A DNA stretch of 64,000 nucleotides from Maribacter aquimaris (GTDB lineage Bacteria; Bacteroidota; Bacteroidia; Flavobacteriales; Flavobacteriaceae), in contig NZ_JABTCF010000003.1 in the NCBI RefSeq assembly GCF_014596745.1, positions 248,001-312,000 of the forward strand. Reading direction: 5' to 3'. A program made the position numbers and the translations under genes. Shown piece after piece: positions 54,874 through 64,000 of this stretch; the first letter of the stretch is position 1; each line of letters starts with the position of its first letter. The notes beneath the pieces are model-generated. The model made no database searches. It saw nothing but the letters and a program-made list of their open reading frames with translations, and was not told the DNA's origin.

Positions 54874-55941
54874 CTATTTGAGCCAGCCCGCTACATTTTT
54901 CGCTATAAAAAGATCATCATTCAATTCAGGATATGCTTTATAAACCCTATCGATTTCTGCTTTTTGTCCTGGGGTCAAACAATCCTTTTCATTCAAGGTC
55001 CATGTCCCCTCTAAAAGACCTTGTCTTCTTAAAACTTCATGAAGACCTACGATACATCCCGAAAAATTATTAGCGGCATCAAAGAAAGCTGCATTACTAT
55101 CGGTAATCTTAGCCGCCATGGTCAAAAGTTTCCCCGAATCATTGGCATATGTCCCACTTTTAATATCCTCTAAGAGCGTTACTGCCGCCTTTGCCCATAC
55201 AGACCAATGACCCAATAACCCTCCCACGATTCTCTTTTTTATGAGTTTGCCATTTGACTGAATCTCAAATTCAGTCATTAAATCAACCAATATATTATCA
55301 TCATTACCCGTATAAAGGGCTATTTGATCGGCACGTCCGGATTCAACAACGGCTCGTACCACATCGAAGGTTTGATATCTATTAAATGGCGCCATTTTTA
55401 TGGCTACCACATTCTCGATCTGGGCAAACTCCAACCAAAAATCAAAATCCAAATACCGACCACCTACAGCGGTCTGCATATAAAAGCCTATGATTGGCAT
55501 TACCTTGGACACCTCCCTACAGTGATCCAATAATTCTTTATTAGAAGCTTCCGGCAACGCGGCCAGACTTAGTAAAACAGCCTGATATCCTAGATCAGCC
55601 GCCATTTGTGCTTCTTTTAGGGCTTGGTTCGTATTACCGATGACACCAGCAATCCGAAGAATGGTCCTATCCGATTTTGAAGTATAAGAATCCATTTCCT
55701 CCTTCGCCAGCTCCAATACTGGCTTAAATAGATTTACATCGGGTTTTCTAATCTCGAATTGGGTTGTGTGTACCCCAACCGCCAAACCACCCACTCCAGC
55801 ATCCAGATAATATCTTGATAAAGCCCTTTGCCTTTTCTCATCCAACTTTCTGTGTTCATTTAAGGCCAAAGGATGCGCCGGAATTACCGTACCCTCATGA
55901 AGTAGTTGCTTTTCTTTTGTGGTTAATTTATTATGATTCAT
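54874..55941 (-). CDS. DHDPS/NAL-family class I aldolase
   Basis: 355 residues, longer than the usual 290-310 of dihydrodipicolinate synthase and sialate lyase, mainly through a C-terminal extension. The barrel shows GFYMQT (catalytic Tyr154) and VVAIKMAPF (Schiff-base Lys182); the pyruvate-binding GTTGE loop is not evident and is replaced by VGVHTTQFE. Members add or release pyruvate-like units in lysine, sialic acid, sugar-acid and hydroxyproline pathways. It is coupled to the GNAT gene and 91 bases after an epimerase-like gene, so it may cleave a keto-sugar-acid in the same cytoplasmic pathway. Confidence 0.88.
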   Translation of the reverse strand: MNHNKLTTKEKQLLHEGTVIPAHPLALNEHRKLDEKRQRALSRYYLDAGVGGLAVGVHTTQFEIRKPDVNLFKPVLELAKEEMDSYTSKSDRTILRIAGVIGNTNQALKEAQMAADLGYQAVLLSLAALPEASNKELLDHCREVSKVMPIIGFYMQTAVGGRYLDFDFWLEFAQIENVVAIKMAPFNRYQTFDVVRAVVESGRADQIALYTGNDDNILVDLMTEFEIQSNGKLIKKRIVGGLLGHWSVWAKAAVTLLEDIKSGTYANDSGKLLTMAAKITDSNAAFFDAANNFSGCIVGLHEVLRRQGLLEGTWTLNEKDCLTPGQKAEIDRVYKAYPELNDDLFIAKNVAGWLK

Positions 55942-56032
55942 TTGTATTAGCTCTATTTAATTACCTCTATTTCAGACTTACCCGAAGTAACCCTTACTAT
56001 TTTTTATTATGGGAAGCTCCATCTATATGGAA

Positions 56033-57073
56033 TCAATACTTCCCGTCTTTTACTTCAAAATGCGTTGGTTTCCCATGAACCCGGTGTTCTGAATCCACCC
56101 AATCCGCTATCCACTTGATCATGCTATCAACGGAAACCTCTGGGTCTCCCATTTCTTTCTCCATTTGCGTGGCGTTTGAAAGGAGGGCTTCTCTATCCTC
56201 TTTTCCTGTTATCACCACTTCCTTACCCATGAGTTTTCCGAATTTGATAGCTACATTTTTTACCGAAATTGTTTCCAACCCGGTAATATTCAATATTTTG
56301 GCCGGACTTTCACACATCAATAGTGATTGTAATATGAAGGCATTGGCATCACCTTGCCAAATGACGTTGGCATAACCCATCGTAACATCAACTGGCTCAT
56401 TATTTTTGACTTTTAGGGCTATATCCACTAAAACACCATACCGCATTTCAACGGCATAATTAAGTCGGATCAATGAAATTGGTGTTTTGTTTTCTAAACT
56501 TCCATATTGAAATAGGCGCTCTCTACCCAAGCATGATTGGGCATATTCACCAACAGGAAGTGCTGGGTCTGATTCTACAGAACCTCCGGAATCAATATCA
56601 ACCAACGGATAAACACAACCTGTGGAAAGGGCTACGATACGTGATTTTTTAAACTGCTCAACAACCAAACCCGGAATAAAGGAATTCATAACCCATGTGT
56701 AGGATTCATTACCCTGCGTACCAAATTTTGTACCCGCTAAGTAAATTACATTTTCAACGTCTGGCAGGCTTTTAATAAAATCCTGATTGACAAGATCACC
56801 AGCTATCGTTTCTATACCCAGTGATTCTAAATAGTCCTTGTTTGTCGCTTGGCTAAATCTGGAAACACCGATTATCCGCTTCTTCACCCCTGCCAAATCA
56901 CAGGCTCTTTTAGCCATATGGGCCATTGAAATACCCATTTTCCCGGAAACACCTAAAAAGATAATATCTCCTTTGAGTCCTTCCATCAACTTCACAACTT
57001 CTGGAGTTGGTCTTGATATGGCCTCTTCCAGCTCCTCTTCATTTTTAAATATTTCAGGATATGTCTTTTTCAT
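56033..57073 (-). CDS. NAD-dependent epimerase/dehydratase-like protein lacking the YxxxK lysine
   Basis: 346 residues. The N-terminal Rossmann motif IIFLGVSGKMG (about 37-47) and the NVIYLAGTKFGTQ, ALSTGCVYP and LNITGLETIS segments identify the extended short-chain dehydrogenase family. The catalytic motif usually YxxxK reads GEYAQSCLGRE: Tyr177 is present but the lysine position is Cys181. Either a different residue substitutes (for example Arg184) or the enzyme has another chemistry. It lies 41 bases after the Nramp-like gene and probably forms an operon with the aldolase and GNAT genes. Confidence 0.87.
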   Translation of the reverse strand: MKKTYPEIFKNEEELEEAISRPTPEVVKLMEGLKGDIIFLGVSGKMGISMAHMAKRACDLAGVKKRIIGVSRFSQATNKDYLESLGIETIAGDLVNQDFIKSLPDVENVIYLAGTKFGTQGNESYTWVMNSFIPGLVVEQFKKSRIVALSTGCVYPLVDIDSGGSVESDPALPVGEYAQSCLGRERLFQYGSLENKTPISLIRLNYAVEMRYGVLVDIALKVKNNEPVDVTMGYANVIWQGDANAFILQSLLMCESPAKILNITGLETISVKNVAIKFGKLMGKEVVITGKEDREALLSNATQMEKEMGDPEVSVDSMIKWIADWVDSEHRVHGKPTHFEVKDGKY

Positions 57074-57114
57074 TGTTCTTTATTATTAATTATACGCTTA
57101 CGTTGCTATACCAT

Positions 57115-58335
57115 CTAAACCGTTAAATACCCAATTAGTTTTCCATACATAAAATAGACCAAGACACTTATGAGTATAAACCCGACCAAGGCCATAAAAT
57201 TCTGTAGGATGCTATTCTTATACTTGCCCATTATGGACTTGTTATTAAGCACCAGGAACAAACCCATGGCAATAAGTGGCACACCTAAGATCGACGATGC
57301 CTGGGCCATTATCAAGGCGTATATTACATTGCCCCTGAAAAATACGGCAATCACCATTCCGGCGAGCAATATCACAGCCGTAAATACCTTGGGCATTTTC
57401 TCGTTCATTGAACTGCCCATGCCCATACTATCGGCCAATAAACCACCGCCAGTAACCGAATTGACGAGTAGGGACGAAAATGCAGCAGCTATAAACCCAA
57501 ACCCAAAGATGTATTTGGCAAAACTTCCCAGCAACCTTTCCAATTGAATGGCCATATCAGCTGCGGAGTTCACCGATATCCCTTTTGGTTTTAGAGTCGC
57601 AGCAGCCGTAATTACAACCAATGTAGATATTAAGGCCAGTAAGAATATCCCTATTTTGGTATCCCTTATACTTCTCGACATATCTTTCAACTTCCATCCT
57701 TTTCCCTGTACAAGGTAGGATTGGAAAAATGCATTGTGTAATACGAAGGTAGTACCCACTAGGGCCGCTATTTCATTAAAATCCTCACCCGAAACTGCCT
57801 TTGGTATAAAACCCAACGCAGCAGCTTCCAAATCTGGCCTTATAAAAACAAGGTTTATGATAAAGGCAAGAATCAAAACGACGACCATGATCATCATTAA
57901 ACGTTCAAGGGCCTTGTACAGGTTCTTTGTAAAAAAAACCAATACAATCGCCAAGGGCGTAAATATTAATGGCCAAATAGTTTCGTTAATCCCTGTTAAT
58001 GTTTTCATGCCCATTCCGACACCAAGGTTGTTACCAAATTGAAAACTCAGGGCTGCCATAAATGAACATACACCAATAGCAATGGAGAACCACTTACCAT
58101 ATTTCTCGGAAATCATCTTTAATAATGATTTCTCGTGTAGAACACCATAACGAACACTCATTGTCGTATAAACACTCATGGAGATAGCGCCTATAAGTAT
58201 TACCCATAACAAAGAATAACCATGTGTCGCGCCTATCTTGGAGGAAACTGTAATGCTTCCAGGTCCTAAAACCACTGCAGCTATAATAAAACCAGGACCT
58301 AAAGCCTTGAAGAAATTCTTTATTTTAAGATTCAT
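57115..58335 (-). CDS. Divergent Nramp-superfamily permease lacking the metal-site residues (second copy)
   Basis: 406 residues with about 11 membrane helices. Helix 1 starts LGPGFIIAAVVLGPGS; the Nramp DPGN becomes GPGS, losing the metal-binding Asp and Asn just as in the permease at 4293-5537. Helix 6 reads TTFVLHNAFFQS: the methionine and proline of MPH are gone, the histidine is kept. It is the first gene of a cytoplasmic set (epimerase-like, aldolase, GNAT), suggesting import of a small organic acid or amino-sugar product into that pathway. The two Nramp-like proteins are distant paralogues with the same losses, which argues against simple decay. Confidence 0.86.
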   Translation of the reverse strand: MNLKIKNFFKALGPGFIIAAVVLGPGSITVSSKIGATHGYSLLWVILIGAISMSVYTTMSVRYGVLHEKSLLKMISEKYGKWFSIAIGVCSFMAALSFQFGNNLGVGMGMKTLTGINETIWPLIFTPLAIVLVFFTKNLYKALERLMMIMVVVLILAFIINLVFIRPDLEAAALGFIPKAVSGEDFNEIAALVGTTFVLHNAFFQSYLVQGKGWKLKDMSRSIRDTKIGIFLLALISTLVVITAAATLKPKGISVNSAADMAIQLERLLGSFAKYIFGFGFIAAAFSSLLVNSVTGGGLLADSMGMGSSMNEKMPKVFTAVILLAGMVIAVFFRGNVIYALIMAQASSILGVPLIAMGLFLVLNNKSIMGKYKNSILQNFMALVGFILISVLVYFMYGKLIGYLTV

Positions 58336-58894
58336 TTATTTAATTTATAAGAAAACCCAGAAGCACCCTATATTTCATTAAAAACCGGTTACCCCCTATT
58401 TACAGGGTAAAAGTGATTCTTGATTTTTCGATATAATGAATTGAAAAAAATAATGGACATCGCATAAAAGACCCATAATCCATATTTCTTAGGAACAAAC
58501 CCTAGCTGGGAAATCGGATATATGCCAACACTCCGGTTGATGAAATCTTTTTTGCCCTACCATTTAAATTGTTCATTCACAGATAATAACATTATTCTGA
58601 ACCGTAGAATCCTCTAATCTGTCAAAAAGTGATACCTGAGGAAATACAACTATATTGGTTCCCTTGGAAATCTCCTCTTTGTTTTTCTGTAAGTGTAAAA
58701 ATTCAATTAATGGTTTAGAATGCAGTTGTTATGAAATTCTTATCGGGGAGAAACCCACAAATAAAACAGTTAGAAATGTTTGTTCATTTTTAACCCAAAA
58801 CCAAAAAGTATAAGTGCTTCTTGATTTGTTAAAATAAAGGCATTCCTTTTAGGAAAAAGAATGCCTTTGAACAACTAACTCAAACAACTAATTC
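58336..58894. other. Intergenic region between the Nramp-like operon and the susCD operon
   Basis: About 560 bases without a recognisable gene. It holds the terminator of the susCD unit at its right end (58835-58869) and must contain the promoter of the Nramp-like operon near 58336-58450. A small inverted repeat TTACCC...GGGTAA lies near 58390-58410. No conserved promoter pair was found by eye. Confidence 0.5.
58835..58869 (-). terminator. Terminator of the second susCD operon
   Basis: AAAGGCATTC (58836-58845) pairs perfectly with GAATGCCTTT (58859-58868); after one mismatch four more A-T pairs close on an AGG loop. On the minus strand the hairpin is followed by ATTTTAAC, a T-rich tail. It lies about 26 bases after the SusD stop. 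Confidence 0.85.
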
Positions 58895-60448
58895 TTAATA
58901 TCCTGGATTCTGAACAAAATTCTGATTCTTGTCTACTTCCCCTTGTGGTAATGGCCACAAGTATCTAAACTCACTGAAATTAGATTGTGGTTCCAATCCA
59001 CTGGGACCAAATACTTCATTTCCTAAATCCCTACGGACTATGTCGTACCATCTTTTAAATTCAAATGCCAATTCTATACGTCTTTCTTCCAATATTACGT
59101 CTCTTAGATCATCTTTACTGGTTCCGGACGCAACATCCTCAGGAAAATCAGAGGGAGCATAGCTACCATAACCACTTCCTTCAAAATCAATGGTTCCCCC
59201 ATTTCTCGCACGACCTCTAATTTGATCGACATAATCGATAGCTTCTGAAGTAAGCCCTAATTCATTGCCAGCCTCAGCGGCGATAAGCAATACTTCGGCA
59301 TACCTAAAAGCAGCGTGGTCAAAATCAGATCTCCATCCTGCAGTGGTCCTTCCTTCACCAACGAATCTATTGTGTTTTGCAATATGTGGTCTGGCCACCT
59401 CAAAGTCAGTAAAAGGTCTGACAATATCGGTATCGTCATTCAATATCAACGAATCAGCCATACTCACCTTAAGTCGATAATCATTGGTATCCCAATTATT
59501 GTACACGTTAATTGAAGGAACAAGCATACTCCAACCCCTGATTGGTTTCACTCCACCTTCAACACCGGTAAACGGACCAATCTTGTTATCATTTTCATAA
59601 GTGGCTGGATTTGGGTTTTCCCCGGTTTGATTACCGGTAAAATCAATTGTAAAAATATACTCAGGGGAAGACCATTGTTCACTTTCCCTAAACACATCCT
59701 GAAAATCATCTACCAAGGCGTAGTTTAATTCACCTGAATGATCTATCACCCATTTAGCCATATCATAGGAATTTTGCCAATCTTCCCTAGTCAAATAAAT
59801 AGAGGCTAAATAAGAAGCCGCTGTTCCCTTTGATGGCCTAGATCTAACACTACCACGTGAATCCATCTCTAGATTCTCAAAGGCGAATGTCATATCTTCG
59901 ATGATTTTCACATAAACTTCATCCGTTGATGATAATTCAATACTTAAGGCATCAACAATATCAGGACTATCGATATAAGGAATATTACCATACAGTCTAA
60001 TTAAATGGTAATACAAAAAACCTCTAACAAATCTTGCTTCAGCTTCTGCTATGTTTTTATCTTCCTCATCAATATCATCACCTAAAAGACCTATACCTTG
60101 GATAGCCGTATTCGCGGTAGCTATAGCTTGATATGCCGTAGCCCAAAAACCACTTACAAAAGAATTTGTAGGGGTAACCAAGAAAGGACTAAACTCGGTA
60201 TAATCACTGAATTCCAATCCATTATCAACCATATCACTTGACAGTAGCAATGGCGTGGTAAGTCCACTTCCGTAAAAATTCGACGATGCCATTAAACCGT
60301 ATGTCCCATCTGTCATGGCGTTTACATCATCTATAGTATTAAAGAAACCTTCTGGACTTAATGTCCCTACCGGTTCTTCATCTAAGTCTGCGCAGCCAAC
60401 AACAATAGTCAAAATAGCTAGTGCAGAAAATTTTATTATATTCTTCAT
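58895..60448 (-). CDS. SusD/RagB family glycan-binding lipoprotein (second pair)
   Basis: 517 residues with lipoprotein signal ending LTIVVGC (Cys19). SusD hallmarks are present: EAEARFVRGFLYYHLIRLYGNIPYID, FRYAEVLLIAAEAGNELG, DQIRGRARNGG and the C-terminal WPLPQGEVDKNQNFVQNPGY region that reads as the usual WPIP-like ending. The sequence is clearly different from the SusD at 20474-22006, so the two pairs likely bind different oligosaccharides. It starts 27 bases after the SusC stop and is followed by a terminator. Confidence 0.96.
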   Translation of the reverse strand: MKNIIKFSALAILTIVVGCADLDEEPVGTLSPEGFFNTIDDVNAMTDGTYGLMASSNFYGSGLTTPLLLSSDMVDNGLEFSDYTEFSPFLVTPTNSFVSGFWATAYQAIATANTAIQGIGLLGDDIDEEDKNIAEAEARFVRGFLYYHLIRLYGNIPYIDSPDIVDALSIELSSTDEVYVKIIEDMTFAFENLEMDSRGSVRSRPSKGTAASYLASIYLTREDWQNSYDMAKWVIDHSGELNYALVDDFQDVFRESEQWSSPEYIFTIDFTGNQTGENPNPATYENDNKIGPFTGVEGGVKPIRGWSMLVPSINVYNNWDTNDYRLKVSMADSLILNDDTDIVRPFTDFEVARPHIAKHNRFVGEGRTTAGWRSDFDHAAFRYAEVLLIAAEAGNELGLTSEAIDYVDQIRGRARNGGTIDFEGSGYGSYAPSDFPEDVASGTSKDDLRDVILEERRIELAFEFKRWYDIVRRDLGNEVFGPSGLEPQSNFSEFRYLWPLPQGEVDKNQNFVQNPGY

Positions 60449-60475
60449 AATTATATTTTTATTTATTGTTGGTTA

Positions 60476-63400
60476 TTAAAATCCGATGTTAAGTCCTAAA
60501 GTATAAGATTTCACATTTGGATAACTACCATAGTCAAGTCCAAGGTTACTACTGGAACTACCATATGCTACCTCAGGATCAACACCCTTATAATCCGTCA
60601 ATGTCAACAAGTTTTGACCACTGATATAAATTCGGGCTGATGATAAGTTGATTTTAGACAATAAAGTTTCAGGAAAGCTATAACCCAAAGAAATATTCTT
60701 CAACCTAACATAGCTAGCATCATCTACCCAACGATCGGAGGTTACAAAACTTCTACTGATCCTTGCTTCGGGAATGTCCGTATCCGTATTTGTAGGCGTC
60801 CATCGATCAAGCGCATCGGTTGTTACGTTGGTTCTTCCGTTTAAGGCTCCTAATTCCATAAGGGAGTAATTTAGCATTTCACCACCTTGTGATCCTTGAA
60901 TGAAAATATTCAGACTTATGTTCTTATAGCTAAAATCATTATTCCAACCCCACGTAAAATCAGGATGTGGATTTCCAATAACACTACGATCGTCATCCGT
61001 TAGTTCACCATCCCCATTCAGGTCCTTGAATTTTTCACCACCAACATCTTCACCGCCTACAAGTACATCATCGGCAGTCTGTACAACTCCGTCATAAACA
61101 TAACCCCAAAACTGACCTACAGATAGGCCTTCTCTCAATATTTGTGTATTTCCAGCTCCAGCTAAAGGTGCAGAAGAATAATAAATATCATTGTCTTCGG
61201 TATCGTTCTCTACAAGTTTGATGATCTCATTCTTATTAAATGAAATATTTGCAAATGATTTCCATTTAAAATCATCATTCTGGATAATGGTTGCGTTCAG
61301 TGCCAATTCAAATCCTTTGTTTTCTACAGTTCCGATATTTTGCAACTGAGACTCAAACCCTGTAAATGTAGGGGTAGGAACATCGAATAAAAGATCCTCA
61401 GTTCTCATGATATAGTAATCAGCTGTAAATCCAAATCTATTCCCCAGGATTCCAAAATCCACACCAATATTTGTCTGTGTAGTCGTTTCCCATGATAAAT
61501 CGTTATTGGAAATGGTTGAAGGCCTTAAAGCGGTAACCGTACTACCTTGAACTGTCGTAAAAACATCAGTAAACGAGGCCAATGATTGATAAGGGCTTAT
61601 CGCCTGATTACCTACCTCACCATAACTAGTACGTAGTTTAAGTAAACTGATGGTACTAGAATCGGTAAGAAACTCCTCATCAGAAATTTTCCAACCAAAA
61701 GCGGCAGAAGGGAAAAATCCGTACTTGTTATTTGCTGCAAATACCGAAGCACCTTCATAACGACCTGTAAACGTAAATAAATACTTGTCGTTCAAGGTGT
61801 AATTCAATCTTCCGAAGAACGCTTCAAATGTTGATTTTGTCAATTCGGAATCAACAGCAGGTGTGTTTGTACCCGCTCCTAAGTTCCAATATGAAAAAGA
61901 ATCGGAAATAAAACCGGAAGCTATAGTTGTTGAAAGCTCCTGTCTATCTTTTTGGTAAGAATAACCAGCCATCAATGATACATCATGAATATCACCAAAT
62001 ATTTTGGAATAATTCAAATAATTCTCATTGATCAAACTCGTGTACTTAACATTGGTAAGCGTAGCCTCGCCCCCTGTACTACTACCACGTTCTAGGGTAG
62101 TTGGGTAATACTGACCCGTTCTGGAACCACTTACCTTTAAACCTAATGTAGACTTAAACTTTAAACCTTCGGCAAGAGCGATTTCCGCATAAACATTACC
62201 TTGAAATAAATCTTTCTCAACTTCATTTTGGTATTCGGTTGCCATAGCATAAGGGTTATCGATAGGATAACCAACAACACTTAGTGAATTATCACCATTT
62301 TCATCTTTAGCCCCTTGGGTAGGTGAAAATTTATAAGCCCCTGATACAACCCCAGTTTGGGAAGCATCCCCACCTTCTTGGGTTCTTACCCCATTGCGAT
62401 TGGTTCGACGTGCAAATAAACTTGTCCCAATACTCACAGACTCTGACACTTTTAAATCCAAATTGGAAGTAAGCGAATATCTTTTATAATCCGAATCCTT
62501 GATAACACCTTTCTGATCATAGATTGCCCCGGACAGATAATAATTCAATTTATCTGTTCCACCAGCAACTGAAAGCTGGTAATTCTGTATCCCACCTGGT
62601 CTAAATATTTTATCTTGCCAGTCTGTTCCTTTTCCCGTCAATTCCGGAACAAAATCAGGATAAAGCTCTTGAATATAACCTGTAAATTGATCCGCATCAA
62701 GTAGGTCAAGCGTGTTTATTTCTTTCTGGGAAGAATATGATGATGAAAAACTAAATTGTGGTTTTCCTTCAGTACCCCTCTTTGTAGTTATAAGTACAAC
62801 CCCATTAGCCCCTCTAGCTCCATAAATTGCAGTAGACGAAGCATCCTTAAGAATTTCCATGGACTTAATATCCTCAGAAGGAGGCATTGTTCCACCAATA
62901 AATCCATCAACAACAATTAAAGGATCATTTCCGGCATTAATGGAAGTATTACCACGGATTTGGATACTGTACTCCGATCCAGGTGCACCATTTGTGGATT
63001 GCACCGTAACCCCGGCTGCCCTACCTTGTAAGGCCTGGGTGGCATCGACAACAGGGAAAGCAACTAAATCCTCTGAATTAACGGAAGAAACAGAACCTGT
63101 CAAATCGCTCTTTTTCACACTACCATAACCTACAACGACAACTTCATCCAATCCGGCAGCATCCACTTCCATTTTGATATTGATCATGGTACGACCATTG
63201 ATCGCTACCTGTTGGGTTGCAAAACCAATATAAGAAACAACTAATGTTGTATTCAGATTGCTTAGGGAAATTGAATAATTACCATCAAAATCGGACTGTG
63301 TACCATTAGTAGTGCCTTTTTCCAAAATACTTGCCCCTGGTAACGGAGTGCCTTCCTCATCAACAATATTACCAGTCACAATACTTTCTTGCTCCGGTGT

Positions 63401-63808
63401 GATAAGAACCTGACCTTCTTCTTCAGTCTCTTTTTTCGATATCTTTACCCCTTGTTTTAATATGATTTGAGTACCTCTTATTTTATATACGGTGTTCGTA
63501 GTGCTGAACATACTTTTGAGTACTTTCTCAATATTTACCTCATGCAAATCCAAGGATACCTTGCGACTTAAATCAACTTGTTTGATTTTGTAAATAAATC
63601 GAAAGTCTGTAGTGGATTCAATATTATCAATAATACTTCGAACACTCGAATTCTCAACACTCAAAGTGACCTTGGTCTTTTGAGCATAACCGTTATTGGC
63701 ATGTAACCCAAACAAGGCCGTTAACAATAACAAGGTAGTTAGTTTCATTTTTAAGTCAAATTTCAACAAAGGTTTATTCAACCTCCATAGGTTCTGTGGT
63801 TTTTTCAT
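60476..63808 (-). CDS. SusC/RagA TonB-dependent receptor with STN domain (second pair)
   Basis: The start chosen at 63808 gives 1110 residues; a frame reaching 63880 adds 24 residues (MFEHFPVVKSDRIFF...) that do not look like a leader. The signal region MKLTTLLLLTALFGLHANN is followed by an STN domain (DFRFIYKIKQVDLSRKVS), a carboxypeptidase-regulatory-like domain (SIVTGNIVDEEGTPLPGASI), the plug (AIYGARGANGVVLITTKRG) and the barrel. STN implies control by a FecR/ECF pair, which should lie just outside the window to the right because no regulator is found on this side. Confidence 0.95.
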   Translation of the reverse strand: MKKPQNLWRLNKPLLKFDLKMKLTTLLLLTALFGLHANNGYAQKTKVTLSVENSSVRSIIDNIESTTDFRFIYKIKQVDLSRKVSLDLHEVNIEKVLKSMFSTTNTVYKIRGTQIILKQGVKISKKETEEEGQVLITPEQESIVTGNIVDEEGTPLPGASILEKGTTNGTQSDFDGNYSISLSNLNTTLVVSYIGFATQQVAINGRTMINIKMEVDAAGLDEVVVVGYGSVKKSDLTGSVSSVNSEDLVAFPVVDATQALQGRAAGVTVQSTNGAPGSEYSIQIRGNTSINAGNDPLIVVDGFIGGTMPPSEDIKSMEILKDASSTAIYGARGANGVVLITTKRGTEGKPQFSFSSSYSSQKEINTLDLLDADQFTGYIQELYPDFVPELTGKGTDWQDKIFRPGGIQNYQLSVAGGTDKLNYYLSGAIYDQKGVIKDSDYKRYSLTSNLDLKVSESVSIGTSLFARRTNRNGVRTQEGGDASQTGVVSGAYKFSPTQGAKDENGDNSLSVVGYPIDNPYAMATEYQNEVEKDLFQGNVYAEIALAEGLKFKSTLGLKVSGSRTGQYYPTTLERGSSTGGEATLTNVKYTSLINENYLNYSKIFGDIHDVSLMAGYSYQKDRQELSTTIASGFISDSFSYWNLGAGTNTPAVDSELTKSTFEAFFGRLNYTLNDKYLFTFTGRYEGASVFAANNKYGFFPSAAFGWKISDEEFLTDSSTISLLKLRTSYGEVGNQAISPYQSLASFTDVFTTVQGSTVTALRPSTISNNDLSWETTTQTNIGVDFGILGNRFGFTADYYIMRTEDLLFDVPTPTFTGFESQLQNIGTVENKGFELALNATIIQNDDFKWKSFANISFNKNEIIKLVENDTEDNDIYYSSAPLAGAGNTQILREGLSVGQFWGYVYDGVVQTADDVLVGGEDVGGEKFKDLNGDGELTDDDRSVIGNPHPDFTWGWNNDFSYKNISLNIFIQGSQGGEMLNYSLMELGALNGRTNVTTDALDRWTPTNTDTDIPEARISRSFVTSDRWVDDASYVRLKNISLGYSFPETLLSKINLSSARIYISGQNLLTLTDYKGVDPEVAYGSSSSNLGLDYGSYPNVKSYTLGLNIGF

Positions 63809-64000
63809 ATTTTTGATTGTTTTATTGTGGTTTGCAAAAAAAATGCGATCACTTTTTACGACCGGGAAATGCTCGAACATTTTCCGGTTTTTTATTAAAA
63901 AAAAGTATCGACAGTTGTATTCAGTTCACTACTTCATATTGATTTTCTGTTTTTAGGGTTCTACTTCCTTTTATTTGATAATTACTGTATTACTTTTTAT

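Noticed and set aside
1-64000. Search for CRISPR arrays, tRNA or rRNA genes, insertion sequences, integrases and toxin or defence genes
   Set aside because: None was recognised by eye; short divergent elements could have been missed.

Overview
The window looks like a chromosomal accessory region of a marine Bacteroidota, most likely Flavobacteriaceae. The base composition is AT-rich and starts lack strong Shine-Dalgarno sites. There are two SusC/SusD pairs, a FecI/FecR-type sigma/anti-sigma pair, two secreted phosphatases with type IX secretion (T9SS) C-terminal domains, many lipoproteins, and several twin-arginine (RR-x-F-[IL]-K-like) leaders on Gfo/Idh/MocA proteins. No rRNA, tRNA, CRISPR array or intact transposase was recognised. 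Genus-level assignment is not possible from sequence reading alone.

Layout. Nearly everything is on the minus strand. (i) 1-8.6 kb: an amino-sugar operon with an exported Gfo/Idh/MocA protein, a DUF1080 lipoprotein, a NagA-like deacetylase carrying a signal peptide, a divergent Nramp-like permease, NagB, two more Gfo/Idh/MocA proteins and the start of an MFS sugar porter. (ii) 9.5-12.8 kb: the only plus-strand unit, a sulfatase lipoprotein and a GH31 enzyme, ended by a strong terminator. (iii) 13-20.3 kb: GH28, a tandem SGNH esterase, a di-haem peroxidase and a purple-acid-phosphatase-like protein (PAP1). (iv) 20.3-33.0 kb: a PUL cassette (SusD, SusC, FecR, ECF sigma, a second GH31, a Gfo/Idh/MocA protein, a NagX/DUF5009 membrane protein). 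(v) 33-58.3 kb: PAP2, TPR protein, DoxX, Gfo/Idh/MocA, GH27, two DUF4832 proteins, an exported isomerase-like TIM barrel, M14 carboxypeptidase, nitrilase-type amidase, beta-helix protein, M20 peptidase, FAD oxidoreductase, GH109, a broken sorbosone-dehydrogenase/cytochrome c, a decayed sigma gene, GNAT, a DHDPS-like aldolase, an NAD-dependent epimerase-like protein and a second Nramp-like permease. (vi) 58.9-63.8 kb: a second SusC/SusD pair.

Together the enzymes suggest degradation of an alpha-galactosyl / N-acetyl-hexosamine / uronate glycan carrying sulfate, phosphate or acyl groups, with a periplasmic oxidative (3-keto-glycoside) branch and an amide-bond-cleaving branch. The substrate itself is inference.

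The most striking structural result is that region (iv) lies between two direct ~1.9 kb repeats, each carrying a PAP gene. The inner edges of the repeats are truncated remnants of the genes that are complete on the outer sides: the 3' end of the TPR gene near 20.27 kb and the 5' end of the peroxidase gene near 33.06 kb. This is what a single-crossover integration of a circle would leave. A tandem duplication whose centre was later replaced would give the same structure. A second scar, at 53.67-53.93 kb, is a decayed copy of the FecI-type sigma locus. The two Nramp-like permeases both lack the family's metal-binding residues and are candidates for transporters of a different kind of substrate.
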